Positions 61,511 to 64,000 of a stretch of 64,000 nt of DNA are shown in pieces. The stretch's first letter is position 1. The number at the start of each line of letters is the position of its first letter. Source of the stretch: an uncultured Bacteroidales bacterium (GTDB lineage: Bacteria; Bacteroidota; Bacteroidia; Bacteroidales; UBA932); contig CAKVCK010000009.1 in assembly GCA_934725575.1 (NCBI GenBank), positions 1-64,000 of the forward strand. Reading direction: 5' to 3'. The notes under the pieces were generated by a model. The model saw nothing but the letters and a program-made list of their open reading frames with translations. It made no database searches and was not told where the DNA came from. Both the position numbers and the translations under genes were made by a program.

Positions 61511-61546
61511 TCCGGTCGCTGAGCCTGTCGAACCACAGCGACCGGA
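61511..61546. repeat. Palindromic element forming a perfect 11-base stem
   Basis: TCCGGTCGCTG (61511-61521) and CAGCGACCGGA (61536-61546) enclose AGCCTGTCGAACCA. This is the clearest stand-alone copy of the dispersed element. It lies between the metalloprotease stop (61551) and the phosphoesterase start (61484) and may act as an intercistronic hairpin. Confidence 0.7.
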
Positions 61547-61550
61547 GAAA

Positions 61551-64000
61551 TCACTTCTGGTTCTGAAGGGCGGCGTTGACACGTGCGAGGAGATACTCGT
61601 AGTGAGCCCTGTCCTCGGACGGAGCGGAAGACTTGCGGGAAGAGGCCAATGCCTTGACCTTGTTCAGGAACACGATCCTGCATCCGTCACTCTCATCGAT
61701 CGTAAGGACGCTTACGCTTTTCTGGTAAGGGCCTTTGCCCTCGCCAAGGTTGATGTCATCGCATCCGCACCACATCGGCTCGGCGGCATATTCATCAATA
61801 TCGGGATCCTCAGCAAACGACTTGGCAAGCATAGACTTGACATCCTTCGCCGAAGCGGTCAGGACTTCCCTCTGGAGAGTCTTTTCCTCAGATGTCAGCC
61901 TGCGGCCGGCGATTGACGAGGCGAACAACTCATTGTAAAGGTCGTCGTAATATTCCTTTACGGTGTAAGGCTTGCCGGCGCCGGGGACCACCGAGGCCAA
62001 CATAACATTCGCCGGAACAGTCGAGGCCAGAGCCTTAGCCACCTGGGCGCAGATCTTGTTGGACTGCGGAGCCGCCAACGGCAGGTTCGAGGTAACGTCA
62101 GCGTCGTTGATCCACGAGGACGCGCGGAGCTGGCCTACCACCCATTCCAAGGAAGCCTTCTGAACCTTTCTGGAAACCGGCACAGATGGCTTGACCGTCG
62201 AGCCCTCCTTGACGTTGTTCAAGTATATTCCTCCGACTTGGGCCATCACATTGCCGATGTAGCGGTAGTACTGGTTCGTCAGCTGAAGGTAAAGATCATT
62301 CCTGTGTGTGAAATCGCTGTCATCGGCACCGATCCACCCGTTCATCTTTGGAAGGATGTACTTCAAGTTCTTGATACCGTAGTCGCTGGACTTGATCGGA
62401 TCATCACCAAGATCCTCTGTTCTGGCACTCGGATCATAGCTGCCATAGGTAGCGTTCCCGGAAACCTGCTGCGCCCCGTAACGGTACAGCGGATCGCCGG
62501 CCTTCTCGTCGATGATCTTCTCCGCGACGGAATATTCCTCCCAGATGTCCTTCGCTCCGACCACAAGGGTGTACAGCCACTTGATGGCATATTCATCATA
62601 CACGCCCAAAGATGGCGGCACAAGCTTAACGCCTTTGTCCTGAGGCTGGGCGACATAGTTGAAGCGGGCATAGTCCATAATCGACGGGGTCGTGCCGTAC
62701 TTCGCGGTAAAAGCAGCGTTCCTCAAAGAGTCGGTAGGATAGGCTGAAGAAGCGCCCATATTGTGCATAAGTCCCAGAGTGTGACCTATTTCGTGCGAGA
62801 TCACATAGACAAGAGACTCATCGATGATGTCCTGCGGCATCTTCACGGCACGGACCTTCTCGTCCACTTGCGCCGTCTGCACGAAGCGCCAGTTGTTGAT
62901 GAGCTTGATGACATCGTTATACACAAGCACGGAAGCGTTCAGAATCTCTCCCGTCACCGGATCCACCCAAGACGGTCCCATAGCGTTCATCGTCGCGTCA
63001 GGGACATACCTTATGCAGGAATATTTCAGGTTGTCAGGATCGAACTGAGGATCCTCCTCGGCGGTCGGGAAGTCACGAACCTGCATCACGTCCTTCAGGC
63101 CGATGGCCTCGAAAGCTTTGTTCCAAGCCAGGACACCCTCCTTGATCGGAGCCTTCCAAGCCTCCGGGAACGAATTGTCCACGTACCAGACAATCGGATT
63201 CTTGACCGTCACCTTCTGACCTTTCTGCCAAGCGGTAGTGTCTGAGAGCTCAAGTCTCCAGCGGGAGGCCAGCACATAGCCTTTGAACCCATCCTCGGCG
63301 GATGTGAGATTGTACTTCACACTTCCCTCTCCCGGGCCGACAGGGAACACTCCGATCCTGGAGTCCTGCACACGGACCGGCATCGGGTTCTCCGGAAGCA
63401 GCATAAACGAGACAGTGTATGCCATCGAGCCGGATCCCACTTTGCCTTTCAGCATCAGGAAGGTCTTCGTGAAGTCCACATTGGAATGCACCTTCACGGA
63501 AGCGTTGTCACTGAATGCCTTGAGATCGCTGAACCAGGTTGATTTCTCGTCAGCCGCCTTAGTGAGGGAGAAGTCCTTTCCCTTTGGAGCGACCGAATTG
63601 ATGAGCGGAGTCACCTCGAAGACCACCTCCGAACTGTCCTTGCTCGTCGCCTGCACGGCGATCCTTCTCAAGACCTTGGGAATATAGCTGCGCTCAAGGG
63701 CGGTCCGCATCCCTGGATCGGAACTCGTGGCGTTCGCGCCCGGAACACTCAGCACCACAAGGCTGTCCTTGAGGTCAATCTGGAAATATGTCGGCTTCAC
63801 GTACTTATACCCGACGTTCAGATAGGCCGGATTGCTTGTGGCGGTGATCGTGCTTCCCACGAGCATCCTGCGTCCCATCATATTCCTTGGAAAGCCCATA
63901 TAGATCTTGTCCTTGGACGTGCGGTAGAGGTTGAACGTGCCGCCGCAGGCCGAATCGGCGACCTCCTTCATCAGCTTCTCGTAAGGGGTCTGCTTCTTCT
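61551..64000 (-). CDS. Zinc-dependent metalloprotease (DUF5117/DUF5118 family), 5' end outside the window
   Basis: At least 816 residues; the reading is open to the window edge (upstream of the Met at 63971 it continues KKQTPYEKL), so the N-terminus and signal are missing. The metzincin motif is VISHEIGHTLGLMHN, followed by SIMDYARFNYV as a Met-turn-like segment. The N-terminal part (MGFPRNMMGRR, PGMRTALERSYIPKVL) matches the DUF5117 family of large exported Bacteroidota proteases. It precedes the phosphoesterase operon. Confidence 0.87.
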   Translation of the reverse strand, partial: KKQTPYEKLMKEVADSACGGTFNLYRTSKDKIYMGFPRNMMGRRMLVGSTITATSNPAYLNVGYKYVKPTYFQIDLKDSLVVLSVPGANATSSDPGMRTALERSYIPKVLRRIAVQATSKDSSEVVFEVTPLINSVAPKGKDFSLTKAADEKSTWFSDLKAFSDNASVKVHSNVDFTKTFLMLKGKVGSGSMAYTVSFMLLPENPMPVRVQDSRIGVFPVGPGEGSVKYNLTSAEDGFKGYVLASRWRLELSDTTAWQKGQKVTVKNPIVWYVDNSFPEAWKAPIKEGVLAWNKAFEAIGLKDVMQVRDFPTAEEDPQFDPDNLKYSCIRYVPDATMNAMGPSWVDPVTGEILNASVLVYNDVIKLINNWRFVQTAQVDEKVRAVKMPQDIIDESLVYVISHEIGHTLGLMHNMGASSAYPTDSLRNAAFTAKYGTTPSIMDYARFNYVAQPQDKGVKLVPPSLGVYDEYAIKWLYTLVVGAKDIWEEYSVAEKIIDEKAGDPLYRYGAQQVSGNATYGSYDPSARTEDLGDDPIKSSDYGIKNLKYILPKMNGWIGADDSDFTHRNDLYLQLTNQYYRYIGNVMAQVGGIYLNNVKEGSTVKPSVPVSRKVQKASLEWVVGQLRASSWINDADVTSNLPLAAPQSNKICAQVAKALASTVPANVMLASVVPGAGKPYTVKEYYDDLYNELFASSIAGRRLTSEEKTLQREVLTASAKDVKSMLAKSFAEDPDIDEYAAEPMWCGCDDINLGEGKGPYQKSVSVLTIDESDGCRIVFLNKVKALASSRKSSAPSEDRAHYEYLLARVNAALQNQK

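Noticed and set aside
1..64000. tRNA, rRNA or other structured RNA genes
   Set aside because: I looked for tRNA T-arm patterns and rRNA segments on both strands and saw none.

Overview
The window comes from a chromosome of a member of the Bacteroidota, most likely the order Bacteroidales; I cannot name a genus. Evidence: a SusC/SusD pair with a hybrid two-component regulator, lipoproteins and outer-membrane barrels of Bacteroidales type, a fimbrillin-like lipoprotein, a ComEA-like protein, and several promoters with the Bacteroidota layout (TTTG, 19 bases, TAnnTTTG). Start sites show little Shine-Dalgarno signal. Most genes are moderately GC-rich; the stretch from about 30.1 to 34.9 kb is clearly AT-richer.

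Layout. 0.3-0.9 kb: outer-membrane barrel protein. 1.3-8.6 kb (+): surface-polysaccharide operon with a complete 2-aminoethylphosphonate branch (PEP mutase fused to a cytidylyltransferase-like domain, phosphonopyruvate decarboxylase, AEP aminotransferase), an ornithine-cyclodeaminase-family protein, a Wzx flippase and a TagB/TagF-like transferase. 8.7-11.9 kb (-): two glycosyltransferases and a UDP-glucuronate 4-epimerase-like enzyme. 12.1-29.4 kb: mostly housekeeping (mtgA, purC, recX, patatin/surface-antigen protein, rlmN, recA, tdk, rsmI, rpmH, tadA, pgi, htpG), plus a galacturonokinase-like GHMP kinase paired with a nucleotidyltransferase.

29.5-35.2 kb: a rearranged accessory island. It holds a serine recombinase, an intact AAA ATPase, hipB followed by a truncated hipA, a 5'-truncated abiEii, and at least four separated pieces of the C-terminal target-recognition part of type IIG (TaqI-like C-terminal) restriction-modification enzymes. 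Two of these pieces lie on opposite strands yet join exactly in frame if the DNA between them is inverted. No methylase N-terminus is present.

35.3-54.3 kb (-): a polysaccharide-utilisation locus in transcription order fimbrillin-like lipoprotein, hybrid two-component regulator, SusC, SusD, DUF5107/TPR protein, two Asp-box beta-propeller lipoproteins, aldose 1-epimerase. 54.5-64 kb: acyl-CoA ligase, HAD hydrolase, NUDIX-type regulator, histidine phosphatase, UshA-like phosphoesterase with an altered motif, and a zinc metalloprotease that runs off the end.

Two patterns cut across gene boundaries. The hexamer GAATAT occurs, on either strand, at about 185 sites by my manual tally, roughly eight times what I estimate for this base composition, spread evenly through genes and spacers. 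A palindromic element with the core GAGCCTGTCGAA occurs between genes, inside a terminator, and inside two open reading frames, where it encodes low-complexity linkers.
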